Source of the DNA: Cupriavidus pauculus
GTDB lineage: Bacteria > Pseudomonadota > Gammaproteobacteria > Burkholderiales > Burkholderiaceae
Reading direction: 5' to 3'
Assembly (NCBI RefSeq): GCF_002858765.1
Contig: NZ_PJRP01000001.1
Coordinates: forward strand, 691,366 to 755,365
Length of the DNA stretch: 64,000 nt
Shown: positions 49,964 through 60,396 of the stretch, one piece after another
Numbering within the stretch: the first letter of the stretch is position 1
Layout: the number at the start of each line of letters is the position of its first letter
Made by a program: the position numbers and the translations under genes
Notes under the pieces: generated by a model
What the model was told of the DNA's origin: nothing
Databases searched by the model: none
What the model saw: the letters and a program-made list of their open reading frames with translations, nothing else

Positions 49964-50340
49964 AGGAAGACGAAATGGAAAGCTGGCGGGCAAGTGCGCG
50001 AACCGTCTCGCGCCGGGTTTGCCAAACCTTGGATTCTATCGGGTTTTTGGCCTGTCTCAGCCGCGAACAGGCAGGAAAACGGTGTCGCAGGGCACGAATC
50101 GTGCATGTGACGGGTGTCGGGCGGGCGCAACGGGTCGGGTAAATCCTGACATGGGTTTCAGAACTGTCCGATAGGTGCCGATACCGTTTTTGTATACAGT
50201 TAAAGCACGCGGTCACCGAATCAAAAAACAGATGGCCGCCAGGTCGGATTGCGGGCCGGTGGGGCCGGAAGCGTCAGCTTTCAGCCTTGTCAGCCGATAA
50301 CGCGATGCGGGCTTGAAACAACAACTTTAGGGGATTGGTC
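49964..50340. other. Gene-free stretch between glyQ and a small membrane peptide gene
   Basis: Divergent control region of about 377 bases. It holds the -10-like element of glyQ at 50033-50038 and a TGTATACA palindrome at 50191-50198. I see no coding sequence or structured RNA I can support. Confidence 0.5.
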
Positions 50341-50433
50341 ATGTCGCTGCTGTCTCGCAAGCCTTATATCGTTGCCATCGCCGTGATGGTGGCGGCCGCC
50401 GCCGTGTCGATGGCGACCGCGCTGGTCGGTTAA
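50341..50433 (+). CDS. Predicted 30-residue single-span membrane peptide
   Basis: A short frame coding MSLLSRKPYIVAIAVMVAAA and ending ALVG, 30 residues in all. A positively charged N-terminus precedes one hydrophobic helix of about 20 residues. An AGGGG ribosome binding site lies eight bases before the ATG. Its TAA stop lies within TTAA, so it shares bases with the stop of the convergent lnt gene. Function unknown; very small proteins of this type are easily missed, and proof of expression is lacking. Confidence 0.5.
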   Translation: MSLLSRKPYIVAIAVMVAAAAVSMATALVG

Positions 50434-52073
50434 TCCAGCACCCGGCGCCGCCCCCGCAGCGCCAGCAACAACACGAGCACGCTGCCGGCCAGTGCCGGCA
50501 CGTTGCCCCAGCGGATATACGGCGTCAGGCCCCGCATGCCCTGTACGTCGGCCGTCAGCGTACCCACTTCAAATGTCGGCAGCTTCGCCTGCACCGTCCC
50601 GTCTGGCCGGACCACGGCCGTCATGCCGGTATTGGTGGCGCGCAGCATCGGCCGGCGCATTTCCAGGGCCCGCATCCGCGAGATCTGCAGGTGCTGGTCC
50701 AGCGCGATGGTGTCGCCGAACCAGGCCAGGTTGGTCACGTTGGCCAGCAGGTTGGCGGGTGTGGCCTGCTGCCGCAGGGTAGCGGCGATTTCCTCGCCGA
50801 ACAGATCCTCGTAGCAGATATTGGGCGCCACATGGATGCCGCGCACCGGCACGGCCGGCTGATCCAGCGTGCCGCGCCGGAAGTCGCCCAGCGGCATCTT
50901 CATCATGTTGACGAACCAGTGGAAGCCGAACGGGATGAATTCGCCGAATGGCACCAGGTGGTGCTTGTTGTACCGGTAGAGGGCGTCCAGTTCCGGCCCG
51001 ATCGCGAACACGCTGTTGGTGAAGTCCACTGGCGAATCGGCGCCTGCCGCACCAAAGACGACCGTCGTGCCGGTCTTCTCCATATAGGTGCGCACATCCC
51101 GGGCGATATCCACCGGCAGGTCCTGCAGGATCACCGGGAATGCGGTCTCTGGCGTCACGACGAGGTCCGCCGGGGCCGCCGTAATCATGTCGCGGTACAA
51201 CTCCAGCGAGCGCTGGATGCCCACCGGTTCAAACTTGATGTCCTGTGCCACATTGCCCTGCAGCAGCCGCACGCTGACAGGCATGCCGATTGGGGTGGTG
51301 TACGCCACCGGCACCAGCGCCAGGCCGCCGCCCAGCGTGGCGGCCACCAGTCCGACCGACCAGCCGGCGGCGCGGCGGGCGCCCGGTTCGGCGCGGCGCA
51401 GCGCGGCCCGGACGGCCGTGACCAGCAATGCCGATGTCGTCGCCGCCAGGAACGTGATGCCGTAGACGCCGACCAGCGGCGCAAAGCCCGACAGCGGGCC
51501 GTCGGTATGGGGATAGCCGCTACCCAGCCAGGGGAAGCCGGTAAAGACCACACCGCGTAGCCATTCCGCCAAGGCCCAGGCCGCGCCGAACGCCAGCGCA
51601 GCCTGGATGCCGCCCCGGCCGCGCCGGGTCAGCCAATGCCAGACGCCGGCGGCCAGTGCCGGCCATAGAGACAGGTATGCGCCGAACAGCACCACGGCCA
51701 GCGAGGCCATCCACGCCGGCATCTCGCCGTAGACGTGCATGCTGATATAGAGCCACCAGATGCCGGACAGGAACCAGCCCATGCCGAATGCGTACGCCGT
51801 GGCGGCTGCCGCACGCGGGCGGCCCGCATCGGCAACCAGTGCCACCAGCCCGGCCAGCGACAGGATCTGCAGCCACCACCAGTCATGTGGCGCGAAAGCC
51901 TGCGTATGGGCCACGCCCAGCGCGGCGGCGATCAGCAGCCGGAACAGCACACCCTGGCGCGATCCGCTTTGGGCGGCGCCGGCCGGCTGGGAGGAAGGGG
52001 AAGATGGTCCGGCGCCGATCAGCGGATCGGCGCGGCGGGTACCCACGGCGTCGGGCGCGCCGGCGCGCTTCAT
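50430..52073 (-). CDS. lnt: Apolipoprotein N-acyltransferase Lnt
   Basis: Inner-membrane enzyme that adds the third acyl chain to lipoproteins, 547 residues. Several N-terminal transmembrane helices are followed by a nitrilase-like periplasmic domain whose triad is visible: Glu in VVTPETAFP, Lys in RYNKHHLVPFGEF and Cys in NICYEDLF. The N-terminal about 40 residues are a disordered, basic extension. The ATG at 52073 overlaps the corC stop. Confidence 0.95.
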   Translation of the reverse strand: MKRAGAPDAVGTRRADPLIGAGPSSPSSQPAGAAQSGSRQGVLFRLLIAAALGVAHTQAFAPHDWWWLQILSLAGLVALVADAGRPRAAAATAYAFGMGWFLSGIWWLYISMHVYGEMPAWMASLAVVLFGAYLSLWPALAAGVWHWLTRRGRGGIQAALAFGAAWALAEWLRGVVFTGFPWLGSGYPHTDGPLSGFAPLVGVYGITFLAATTSALLVTAVRAALRRAEPGARRAAGWSVGLVAATLGGGLALVPVAYTTPIGMPVSVRLLQGNVAQDIKFEPVGIQRSLELYRDMITAAPADLVVTPETAFPVILQDLPVDIARDVRTYMEKTGTTVVFGAAGADSPVDFTNSVFAIGPELDALYRYNKHHLVPFGEFIPFGFHWFVNMMKMPLGDFRRGTLDQPAVPVRGIHVAPNICYEDLFGEEIAATLRQQATPANLLANVTNLAWFGDTIALDQHLQISRMRALEMRRPMLRATNTGMTAVVRPDGTVQAKLPTFEVGTLTADVQGMRGLTPYIRWGNVPALAGSVLVLLLALRGRRRVLD

Positions 52074-52957
52074 GCGTCGGCCACGCCGTTGGTTTCGGCC
52101 GGAGCCTCGCGGTGTACCTGCAGCAGATGCACCTGGCGCGCGTCGGCGCGCAGTACCTCGAAGCGGATCGGCGGCAAGGTGATGATCTCGCCGCGATGCG
52201 GCACATGGCCCACGTGATTGGTCAGCAGGCCGCCCACCGTATCGACGTCGTCGTTCGGAAACGCCGTGCCGAACGACTCGTTGAACTGTTCGATCTCGGT
52301 CAGGCCACGCACGCGCCATGCGCCGTCCGTGGTCGGCAGGATCATGTCCTGGTCTTCGTCCAGGTCGAACTCGTCCTCGATGTCGCCAACGATCTGTTCG
52401 AGCACGTCCTCGATCGTGACCAGCCCTGCCACGCCGCCGTACTCGTCGACAACGATCGCAATATGGTTGCGATTGATACGAAATTCGCGCAGCAGGATGT
52501 TCAGTCGCTTCGACTCCGGAATGAACACGGCCGGGCGCAGTGTCTCGCGCAGGTCGAAATTCTCGTCGGTGTAGTAGCGCAGCAGGTCCTTGGCCAGCAG
52601 GATGCCGATGATGTTGTCACGATTGCCCTCATACACCGGAAAGCGCGAGTGCGCGGTCTGCTGCATGAAGGGAATGAACGCTTCTGGCGTATCCGCGATG
52701 TTGACCGCATCCATCTGGGCGCGGGGCACCATGATGTCGCGCGCCGTCAGCTCCGATACCTGGAACACGCCCTCGATCATCGAGAGCGAATCCGCGTCGA
52801 TCAGGTTGCGCTCATGCGCGTCCTGCAGCACTTCCAGCAGTTCGGCGCGGGTGTCCGGCTCGGGGGAAATGAAATCCGAAAGGCGTTCGAGAAGGGATCG
52901 GGGCCGATCCTGCTGCCTGTAGCTGGCAGGCTTCGAACTGGGATAGGGGTCGTTCAT
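52070..52957 (-). CDS. corC: CorC/HlyC-family CBS-domain protein
   Basis: Cytoplasmic protein of 295 residues with two CBS domains (about 70-200; MVPRAQMDAVNI, FPVYEGNRDNIIGIL, VVDEYGGVAGLVT) and a C-terminal CorC_HlyC domain. It is linked to Mg/Co handling in E. coli, where lnt and corC are neighbours as here. It precedes lnt in the miaB-phoH-ybeY-corC-lnt unit, 111 bases after ybeY. Confidence 0.92.
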   Translation of the reverse strand: MNDPYPSSKPASYRQQDRPRSLLERLSDFISPEPDTRAELLEVLQDAHERNLIDADSLSMIEGVFQVSELTARDIMVPRAQMDAVNIADTPEAFIPFMQQTAHSRFPVYEGNRDNIIGILLAKDLLRYYTDENFDLRETLRPAVFIPESKRLNILLREFRINRNHIAIVVDEYGGVAGLVTIEDVLEQIVGDIEDEFDLDEDQDMILPTTDGAWRVRGLTEIEQFNESFGTAFPNDDVDTVGGLLTNHVGHVPHRGEIITLPPIRFEVLRADARQVHLLQVHREAPAETNGVADA

Positions 52958-53068
52958 GTCGCGGCTAGCGCGTGGTGGAGATCGTCTGAAGCATACACTA
53001 AAAGGCTTGCAGCCCCGTGACGCCAGGATTGCAACGGCGCCGGCGGCACGGGTGTCAGCCTTTTGTGC

Positions 53069-53821
53069 TTATTCGCGCACTGGCTGGTACGGATCGCTGA
53101 AGCCCAGCGCCTGCAGCGTTTCGGTCTCGATGGCCTCCATTTCCTCGGCCTCGGCGTCGTCCTCGTGCTCGTAGCCCTGCGCGTGCAGCACGCCGTGGAC
53201 GATCAGGTGGGCGTAATGCGCCTCCAGCGGCTTCTTCTGCTGCTTCGCCTCGGCTTCCACCACCGGGCAGCACAGCACGATGTCGCCGGTCACCGGATCG
53301 TCGGCGCTCTCGGCATAGGCAAATGTCAGGACATTGGTCGCGTAGTCCTTGCCTCGGTACGTGCGGTTCAGCGTGCGACCTTCTTCCTCGTCGACAAAAC
53401 GGATGGTCAGCGCGGCATCGTCATACAAGGCCGATTTCACGCACTTTTCGATCTGCTTCGGGGTCGGTACGCCGCGGCGCCTGCGCGTGCCGTCGCCGAA
53501 CTGGATGTCCAGTTCCACCTCGGCCGGCGTGGCCGGCGTGCCCGTGGTGGTGACGATCGGCGTGGCGGTTACGGCCACCGACAGCGCGTCGGCGTTGTCC
53601 GGGCGCACCAGCAGGCCGGCCTGCTGGCGGGTGTCGGTGTGTTCGGCCAGCAGCGCCACCACGCCGTCATTGGCCTGGGACAGGTCGAGCGTCAGGCTGC
53701 GGCCGTCGGCCAGCTGGATGCGCAGCGCGTGCGCCGATGCCTTGCGGGCACGGCCGTCGGCATCGAACAGGACAACGCGCGTGGCGTCGGGCGTCTTTGT
53801 TGCGGGAGACTTCTTGGTCAA
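53069..53821 (-). CDS. ybeY: Endoribonuclease YbeY with a long N-terminal extension
   Basis: Metal-dependent RNase for 16S rRNA maturation and ribosome quality control. The zinc triad is at His209, His213 and His219 ([15 protein letters not shown]). The length is 250 residues against about 150-170 normally: residues 1-98 are an extra region, and the catalytic domain starts around [11 protein letters not shown]. The start is a TTG with an AAGGA ribosome binding site nine bases away; a GTG at the domain boundary is the only alternative. It lies two bases after the phoH stop. Confidence 0.88.
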   Translation of the reverse strand: MTKKSPATKTPDATRVVLFDADGRARKASAHALRIQLADGRSLTLDLSQANDGVVALLAEHTDTRQQAGLLVRPDNADALSVAVTATPIVTTTGTPATPAEVELDIQFGDGTRRRRGVPTPKQIEKCVKSALYDDAALTIRFVDEEEGRTLNRTYRGKDYATNVLTFAYAESADDPVTGDIVLCCPVVEAEAKQQKKPLEAHYAHLIVHGVLHAQGYEHEDDAEAEEMEAIETETLQALGFSDPYQPVRE

Positions 53822-53823
53822 GA

Positions 53824-54822
53824 TCAGGCGTCCTTGTGCTGGGCGTGATATTCGTCGTAGGCATCGACGATGCGGGCCACCAGCGGATGGCGCACCACGT
53901 CGATGCTGGAAAAGCGGGTGAAAGCGACGCCGCGCACTTCGCGCAGCACGTGCTGCGCCTCCACCAGGCCGCTCTTCTGGCCGCGCGGCAGGTCGATCTG
54001 CGTGGTGTCGCCGGTGATCACGGCCTTGGAGCCGAAGCCGATCCGCGTCAGGAACATCTTCATCTGCTCCGGCGTGGTGTTCTGGGCTTCGTCCAGGATG
54101 ATGAAGGCGTGGTTCAGCGTGCGGCCGCGCATGTAGGCCAGCGGCGCGATCTCGATCATCTGGCGCTCGAACATCTTCTGCGTGCGATCGAAACCCAGCA
54201 GGTCGTACAGCGCGTCGTACAGCGGACGCAGGTACGGGTCCACCTTCTGGGCCAGATCGCCCGGCAGGAAGCCGAGTCGCTCACCGGCTTCAACGGCCGG
54301 GCGCGTCAGCACGATGCGCTTGACTGAATCGCGTTCCAGCGCGTCGACCGCGCAGGCCACGGCCAGGTAGGTCTTGCCGGTACCGGCGGGGCCGACGCCG
54401 AGCGTCAGGTCGTGCGACAGGACGTTGCGCAGGTATTCGCGCTGCATGGCCGTGCGGCCCTGCAGCCCGGCACGGCGTGTGTGCAGCACCGGCGAATCGT
54501 CTTCAGGATTCGACGATCCGGCGTTGTCCTCGTTACCGGGCAGGTAGGCGCCGTGCGCGGCGATCTGGCGCGATTCCACCAGGCCCAGCTGCACGTCGTC
54601 GATCGACAGTGCCACCTTGGCGTTGTTGTAGAAGCGCTCCAGCGCCAGCGCGGCATCCTGCGCGCGCTCGCCACGCACCGTCATGCGGTGGCCGCGGCGC
54701 TGGATCGTCACGTCCAGCGCCTGTTCGATCTGGCGCAGGTTTTCATCCAGCGGGCCGCACAGGTTCTGCAGGCGCGTGTTGTCGTTCTTCGGCGCGACGA
54801 ATTCTGCTGTCGGAATCTTCAT
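53824..54822 (-). CDS. phoH: PhoH-like ATPase
   Basis: P-loop protein of 332 residues of the PhoH/YbeZ type, which partners with YbeY in RNA metabolism. Walker A is [12 protein letters not shown] (near residue 150) and Walker B is [11 protein letters not shown]. The N-terminal part includes a KH-like nucleic-acid-binding region. It sits between miaB (five bases upstream) and ybeY (two bases downstream). Confidence 0.93.
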   Translation of the reverse strand: MKIPTAEFVAPKNDNTRLQNLCGPLDENLRQIEQALDVTIQRRGHRMTVRGERAQDAALALERFYNNAKVALSIDDVQLGLVESRQIAAHGAYLPGNEDNAGSSNPEDDSPVLHTRRAGLQGRTAMQREYLRNVLSHDLTLGVGPAGTGKTYLAVACAVDALERDSVKRIVLTRPAVEAGERLGFLPGDLAQKVDPYLRPLYDALYDLLGFDRTQKMFERQMIEIAPLAYMRGRTLNHAFIILDEAQNTTPEQMKMFLTRIGFGSKAVITGDTTQIDLPRGQKSGLVEAQHVLREVRGVAFTRFSSIDVVRHPLVARIVDAYDEYHAQHKDA

Positions 54823-54827
54823 AAAGC

Positions 54828-56180
54828 TTATTGGCGCACGACGATTTCGCCGCGCAGCGAGTGCGGGAACGCCTGCGTGATGCTGACATCCACCATCTGG
54901 CCGACCATGCGGTCGCGCTGGGCCTGGGGAATGCCCGGCAGCGCGAAGTTGACCACCCGGTTGTTCTCGGTGCGGCCGTGCAATTCAGTCGGGTCCTTGC
55001 GGGCCGGGCCCTCCACCAGGATGCGCTGCATCGTGCCAACCATGTTCTGGCTGATCCGCACCACATTTTCTTCAATTGCGGCTTGCAGGGTCTGCAGGCG
55101 GCGCAGCTTCACGTCATGCGGCGTGACGTCGTGCAGGTTCGCGGCAGGCGTGCCGGGGCGCGGGCTGAAGATGAACGAGAACGACGTGTCGTAGCCGATC
55201 TCGTGGACCATGGCCATCAGCTTGTCGAAGTCCGCATCGGTCTCGCCGGGAAAGCCGATGATGAAGTCCGACGACATCGACATGTCCGGGCGGATCGTGC
55301 GCAGGCGACGGATGATGCTCTTGTACTCCAGCACGCTGTAGCCGCGCTTCATTCCCATTAGCACGCGGTCCGACGCATGCTGCACGGGCAGGTGCAAGTG
55401 GTTCACGAGCTTGTCGCAGCGTTCGTACAGTTCCACCAGGCGCGAGGTGAATTCCTTCGGATGGCTGGTGGTGTAGCGGATACGCTCGATGCCGGGAATC
55501 TCGGCCACATACTCGATCAGCAGGGCGAAGTCGGCGATCTCGCTGGTGCCGCCCATCGTGCCGCGGTAGGCGTTCACGTTCTGGCCCAGCAGCGTCACCT
55601 CGCGCACGCCCTGGTCGGCCAGACCGGCCACTTCGGCCAGCACGTCCTCGAACGGACGCGACACTTCCTCGCCGCGCGTGTAGGGCACCACGCAGTAGCT
55701 GCAGTACTTCGAGCAGCCTTCCATGATCGACACGAAGGCGCTCGGGCCATCCACGCGGGCCGGCGGCAGGTGGTCGAACTTCTCGATCTCGGGGAACGAG
55801 ATATCGACCTGCGACAGGCCGGTGGACTGGCGGCGGTTGATCAGGTCGGGCAGGCGGTGCAGCGTCTGCGGCCCGAACACGACGTCCACGTACGGGGCGC
55901 GCGACACGATTGCGGCGCCTTCCTGGCTGGCCACGCAGCCGCCCACGCCGATCACCAGGTCGGGCTTGGCGGCCTTCAGCGCCTTCATGCGGCCCAGTTC
56001 GGAGAACACTTTCTCCTGGGCCTTCTCGCGGATCGAGCAGGTGTTGAACAGGATCACATCGGCGTCTTCGACGTTGTCCGTGGGCTCCATGCCCTGCGTG
56101 GCGTTCAGCACGTCCACCATCTTGTCCGAGTCGTACTCGTTCATCTGGCAGCCGTACGTTTTGACAAATACCTTCTTCAT
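54828..56180 (-). CDS. miaB: tRNA-2-methylthio-N6-dimethylallyladenosine synthase MiaB
   Basis: Radical-SAM methylthiotransferase acting on A37 of tRNA, 450 residues. The N-terminal UPF0004 domain has Cys in [20 protein letters not shown] and [10 protein letters not shown]; the radical-SAM cluster binds CSKYCSYC; the C-terminal TRAM domain begins near [12 protein letters not shown]. It is the first gene of the miaB-phoH-ybeY-corC-lnt unit. Confidence 0.97.
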   Translation of the reverse strand: MKKVFVKTYGCQMNEYDSDKMVDVLNATQGMEPTDNVEDADVILFNTCSIREKAQEKVFSELGRMKALKAAKPDLVIGVGGCVASQEGAAIVSRAPYVDVVFGPQTLHRLPDLINRRQSTGLSQVDISFPEIEKFDHLPPARVDGPSAFVSIMEGCSKYCSYCVVPYTRGEEVSRPFEDVLAEVAGLADQGVREVTLLGQNVNAYRGTMGGTSEIADFALLIEYVAEIPGIERIRYTTSHPKEFTSRLVELYERCDKLVNHLHLPVQHASDRVLMGMKRGYSVLEYKSIIRRLRTIRPDMSMSSDFIIGFPGETDADFDKLMAMVHEIGYDTSFSFIFSPRPGTPAANLHDVTPHDVKLRRLQTLQAAIEENVVRISQNMVGTMQRILVEGPARKDPTELHGRTENNRVVNFALPGIPQAQRDRMVGQMVDVSITQAFPHSLRGEIVVRQ

Positions 56181-56241
56181 GGTGCCGGTCTCAGTGGTTT
56201 ACCTGGGGGCATCAGGGCACAACAGGTTGATTCTTAAAGGG

Positions 56242-56667
56242 TCAGTGCGTGGCCTTCCACGCCTTCGTTTCCGCATCGGTCAGTACCCACGCGGTCAGCA
56301 ACTGGCCATAGAGGTCGAGTTTGTATCGCACGTTGAGCTTCTTGCCGGCCACCGTGTTCGGATTCATCAGCATGGTGTCGGTGCTGAAGATCCGCAGTCC
56401 GGGGGCCACGCCATGGACCTTGCCGTCGAGCTTTGCCTGCAGCGGTTCGGTGGCGGTGGGCCGGGCCAGTTCCAGGCGCGCCATCGGGGCATCGTCCGGG
56501 ATCACGCGTACTGGCGTGCCGGCCACCGCCAGGTTCGTCACCTGGGTTGTGACCTGGCCAGTGGTCTGGCTCGTGGTCTGGACGGTCTGCGCCATGGCAG
56601 GAACGGCGGATAACAGCACGACCGCGGCGCACGCGATGTGCGACGAACGCGACAACAGTTTCAGCAT
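56242..56667 (-). CDS. Conserved exported protein of unknown function
   Basis: Protein of 141 residues with a Sec signal peptide (MLKLLSRSSHIACAAVVLLS, cleaved after AMAQ), a T/Q-rich segment and a beta-rich remainder (GLRIFSTDTMLMNP, VRYKLDLYGQLLTAWVL). No known domain recognised. I chose MLKLL at 56667 because upstream residues do not fit a signal peptide. It precedes miaB by about 60 bases on the same strand. Confidence 0.65.
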   Translation of the reverse strand: MLKLLSRSSHIACAAVVLLSAVPAMAQTVQTTSQTTGQVTTQVTNLAVAGTPVRVIPDDAPMARLELARPTATEPLQAKLDGKVHGVAPGLRIFSTDTMLMNPNTVAGKKLNVRYKLDLYGQLLTAWVLTDAETKAWKATH

Positions 56668-56834
56668 GAAGGCCCCCGACAAGAAATACAGCGATCGTTC
56701 TTGGAATATGGAATACCGCCGGCGCCGGACGCCATCACGCTTGCAGCCATCGCGCAGGCAGGGTAACCCGCGATTTTACCCGTTTGCGCTGGGGGCGGGG
56801 GAACCGTGCACCCGGCGTTTGTGGCGTAGCCGCC

Positions 56835-58523
56835 TCAGAACAGGCAGGATGCCTCCTGCAGCACGCGCTGCTTGGACACGGTGCCCATCAATTCGCGACT
56901 GGCGGCATCACGCACCAGCGGAATGCGGTTGATGCCGTGCTCGGAAAAGATCGCCAGCGCGTCGCGCAGCCGGGAGTCGGGGGTCAGCGACGGAAACGTC
57001 AGATCGCCCAGGGACAGCAGCGTGGCGTCAGGCGCCTCGCGCTGCGCGCGCTGGATGGCATGGATCGAGATGGCACCCAGCAGCGTGCCGGCCGCGTCCA
57101 CCAGATACAGGTAGCGCGTGCCGGTTTCGGCAAACTTGTCGGCGGCTTGGGCCACCGTGGCGGTGGGGTCGATCACCGTGCTGGTGGGATCGCACAGCCC
57201 GGCCAGGCGCAGGCCGCGCGCGCGTTCCACGGCGGCCGATGCCTGCGCGCGCTCCACCACCACGCTGTAGAGCGACAGCGTCTGGCAGCGCGACGCCGTG
57301 TAGTACGCCGCCACCGCGCCGATCATCAGCGGCAGCAGCAGCGTGGGCGCCAGTGTCATCTCGAAGACCATCAGGATCGACATCAGCGGCGCCTGGCTGG
57401 TGGCCGCCAGGAAGGCCGTCATGCCGACCAGCGGCAGCACCGGGCTCGACGTGCCGCCCGGAATGCCCAGCGCCACGAGCTGGCCCAGGGCCGCGCCCAC
57501 GAACATCGATGGCGTGAACACGCCGCCCACGGCGCCCGAGCCCATGCTGACCACGGTCGCCAGCAGCTTGGCCAGCAGCACGCCCCAGACCGCCACCGAA
57601 AGTGGTTCGTTGCGCAGGATGGTCTGGATCGTGTAATAGCCGTTGCCGACCACTTCGGGCACCACCATGGCCAGCAGCCCCACCAGCAGGCCGCCCAGCG
57701 CCAGGCGCGCCACCGGGCCACCGGGCACGTGCCGGAACCCGTTGCGGGCCAGCGTGTTGGCGCGCATGAACACCGCGCCCGACACCCCGGCGATCAGGCC
57801 GATGCCGGCGGCGGCCAGCAGCAGGTGCGGTTGCTGGAGCAGGTCCGGGCCGATATGCAGGCCGGAATAGAGCGGTTCTAGGCCGCCGTGCCACTGGCTG
57901 ACCATGGTGCCGGCCACCGACGCCAGCAGCAGCGGCATCAGGCGCTGCACGGCCAGTGCGCCAAACACGACTTCGGCCACGAATACCGCCGCCGACAAGG
58001 GGGTGTGATAGGCCGTGGCCAGGCCCGCTGCCGCGCCGCAGGCAGTCAGCATACGGCGCATGTTGCTGTCGCCGATGGCCTGGTCGGCGCGTCCGGACGG
58101 GAAGATCGATCCGGTCAGCGCGGCCAGCTGGATCATCGCGCCTTCCTTGCCGACCGAGCTGCCCGAGACGATCGAGCAGAACGACGACAGCGCGCGCAGC
58201 AGCGTGATGCGCACCGGCAGCCGGCCCGTACCGCGCGCCACGGCTTCCATGTATTCGCTGGGCAGGGCTTCGGTGCGGGCATAGCGCTGTGCCGCCACCA
58301 GCAGCGCACCGGCCAGGGCGCCGCCCACCACCGGGATGACGACGCGCCAGGCCAGGGCCAGGCCCGCGAAGATCAGCACGATGTCGGCGTCCTTGCCGAA
58401 CATGACCAGGCCGCTGGCCTCCAGCGCGTCCTTGAACAGCGTGGTCACGACGCCAGCCAGCAGGCCGACGGGGATGGCCGCAAAGAGCGTGACTTCCTGA
58501 TCTTCGACGAAACGGAACCGCAT
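56835..58523 (-). CDS. CLC-family chloride channel/transporter with CBS domains
   Basis: Integral membrane protein of 562 residues. The CLC selectivity motifs are recognisable as GSSVGKEGAMIQ (near 125) and GSGAVGGVFTPSMF (near 330). Two C-terminal CBS domains (about 440-560) follow and may sense nucleotides. E. coli ClcA lacks CBS domains, so this belongs to a longer subtype. Whether it is a channel or a Cl-/H+ exchanger cannot be decided by eye. Confidence 0.88.
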   Translation of the reverse strand: MRFRFVEDQEVTLFAAIPVGLLAGVVTTLFKDALEASGLVMFGKDADIVLIFAGLALAWRVVIPVVGGALAGALLVAAQRYARTEALPSEYMEAVARGTGRLPVRITLLRALSSFCSIVSGSSVGKEGAMIQLAALTGSIFPSGRADQAIGDSNMRRMLTACGAAAGLATAYHTPLSAAVFVAEVVFGALAVQRLMPLLLASVAGTMVSQWHGGLEPLYSGLHIGPDLLQQPHLLLAAAGIGLIAGVSGAVFMRANTLARNGFRHVPGGPVARLALGGLLVGLLAMVVPEVVGNGYYTIQTILRNEPLSVAVWGVLLAKLLATVVSMGSGAVGGVFTPSMFVGAALGQLVALGIPGGTSSPVLPLVGMTAFLAATSQAPLMSILMVFEMTLAPTLLLPLMIGAVAAYYTASRCQTLSLYSVVVERAQASAAVERARGLRLAGLCDPTSTVIDPTATVAQAADKFAETGTRYLYLVDAAGTLLGAISIHAIQRAQREAPDATLLSLGDLTFPSLTPDSRLRDALAIFSEHGINRIPLVRDAASRELMGTVSKQRVLQEASCLF

Positions 58524-58779
58524 GGCGATGGGGAAGGGCGATGGAAGGGGGCTGGCGCGCGCCGGCACCGGGTGGCCGTCATGATAGCGCAGCGCCACCT
58601 GCGCTCCGCAAGCGGCGCGCCAGTTTCCACAGGCTGGTACACTACGGGCCTTTCCAGCCCGGGAACGGGGGGCAATCGACCCATCCCGCCGGCCCTGACC
58701 CTCAGGTACGGTCATCTACCCGAGCTGCCCCACGATTGGCGCACATCTGCTGCGCAACGGGCAGCCGAAGCGTCATTTC

Positions 58780-60384
58780 ATGTCTTTTTCCGAACTCGGC
58801 TTGTCCGACAAGCTGGTGCGTGCCGTGGCCGAACAGGGCTACACCACGCCGACCCCTATTCAGGCGCAAGCCATTCCCGCAATTCTGAAAGGTGGCGACC
58901 TTCTCGCCGGTGCCCAGACCGGCACTGGCAAGACCGCAGGTTTCACGCTGCCGATGCTGCAGATGCTGGCCGATACCGCGGCGCGCAACCCGGCACCGCG
59001 CGGCGCCCGCCCGCAGGTACGCGCCCTGGTGCTGACCCCCACACGCGAACTGGCCGCCCAGGTCGAGGAAAGCGTACGCAACTACGGCAAGTACCTGAAG
59101 CTGCGTTCGATGGTGATGTTCGGCGGCGTCGGCATCAATCCGCAGATCGAAGCGCTCAAGCGCGGCGTGGACATCGTGGTGGCCACCCCTGGCCGCCTGC
59201 TCGATCACGTATCCCAGCGCACCATCGATCTGTCCCACGTGGAACTGCTGGTGCTCGATGAAGCCGACCGCATGCTCGACATGGGCTTCATCCACGACAT
59301 CCGCAAGATCCTGAACGTGCTGCCGGCCAAGCGGCAGAACCTGCTGTTCTCGGCCACGTTCTCGGACGATATCCGCGCGCTGGCCGACCGCCTGCTGAAC
59401 AACCCCGCGTCGATCGAGGTGGCCCGCCGCAACACCACGGCCGAAACCGTGGCGCAGCGCGTGTTCCCCGTGGACCGCGAACGCAAGCGCGAACTGCTGG
59501 CCCATCTGGTGCGCCAGCACGACTGGCACCAGGTGCTGGTCTTCACGCGTACCAAGCACGGCGCCAACCGCCTGGCAGAACAACTGAGCAAGGACGGCCT
59601 GTCCGCGCTGGCCATCCACGGCAACAAGAGTCAGTCGGCCCGCACCCGCGCGCTGACTGAATTCAAGGCCGGCACGCTGCGGCTGCTGGTGGCCACCGAC
59701 ATCGCGGCGCGAGGTATCGATATCGACCAGTTGCCGCACGTGGTGAACTTCGACCTGCCCAACGTGCCCGAGGACTATGTTCACCGTATCGGCCGCACGG
59801 GCCGCGCGGGCGCCGAAGGCGAGGCGATCTCGCTGGTTTGCGTCGACGAGCTTGGCTTGCTGCGCGATATCGAGCGTCTGATCAAGCGACAGATCGAACA
59901 GGTGGCACTGACCGGGTTTGAAGTGGACCCGAGCATTGCGGCCGAGCCGATCCAGAAGGGGCGCCAGCAACGTGGCGGTCCGCCGCAGGGCCGTGGCAGC
60001 CAGCCGCGTGGCAACGGCGGCGGCAATGCCAATGGCGGCGAGCGCCGCGCGCCGCGTGCCCCGCAAGGACAGCGCCAGGAGTCTGCCGGTCAGCCGAGCC
60101 AGCCGCGTCAGCCGCGCCCCGCACAGGGCGCGCAGCCGGCGCGCGGCGAAGGCCGGAACGGCAATGGCTCGGGCAATGGCAATGGTGGTGGCAATGGTGG
60201 TAACGCCGCCAAGCCGGCGGGCCAGCGTCCGCAGCAGGCTCGCACGCAGCAACCGCGTCAGCAGCAGGCACGTCCCCAGCAGCCGCGTCCCGCACAGGAT
60301 GCTGTCGCTGCTGCACCGGCCCGCAATCGCCGTCCCGCGCCGCAAGCCGCGCTGCTTGGCGGCAGCCGCAAGCCGGCACCCTGA
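58780..60384 (+). CDS. rhlE: DEAD-box RNA helicase RhlE
   Basis: ATP-dependent RNA helicase of 534 residues. Motifs in order: Q motif ([19 protein letters not shown]), [30 protein letters not shown], and [12 protein letters not shown]. Residues from about 395 to the end form a low-complexity tail rich in Q, G, N, R and P, with GNGNGGGNGG- and [13 protein letters not shown] runs, probably a disordered RNA-binding tail. It is encoded 12 bases before srkA. Confidence 0.94.
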   Translation: MSFSELGLSDKLVRAVAEQGYTTPTPIQAQAIPAILKGGDLLAGAQTGTGKTAGFTLPMLQMLADTAARNPAPRGARPQVRALVLTPTRELAAQVEESVRNYGKYLKLRSMVMFGGVGINPQIEALKRGVDIVVATPGRLLDHVSQRTIDLSHVELLVLDEADRMLDMGFIHDIRKILNVLPAKRQNLLFSATFSDDIRALADRLLNNPASIEVARRNTTAETVAQRVFPVDRERKRELLAHLVRQHDWHQVLVFTRTKHGANRLAEQLSKDGLSALAIHGNKSQSARTRALTEFKAGTLRLLVATDIAARGIDIDQLPHVVNFDLPNVPEDYVHRIGRTGRAGAEGEAISLVCVDELGLLRDIERLIKRQIEQVALTGFEVDPSIAAEPIQKGRQQRGGPPQGRGSQPRGNGGGNANGGERRAPRAPQGQRQESAGQPSQPRQPRPAQGAQPARGEGRNGNGSGNGNGGGNGGNAAKPAGQRPQQARTQQPRQQQARPQQPRPAQDAVAAAPARNRRPAPQAALLGGSRKPAP

Positions 60385-60396
60385 CCGGACCCCGCC

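Noticed and set aside
50191..50198. TGTATACA palindrome as a LexA box
   Set aside because: It lacks the CTGT-N8-ACAG layout; only a short palindrome is present.
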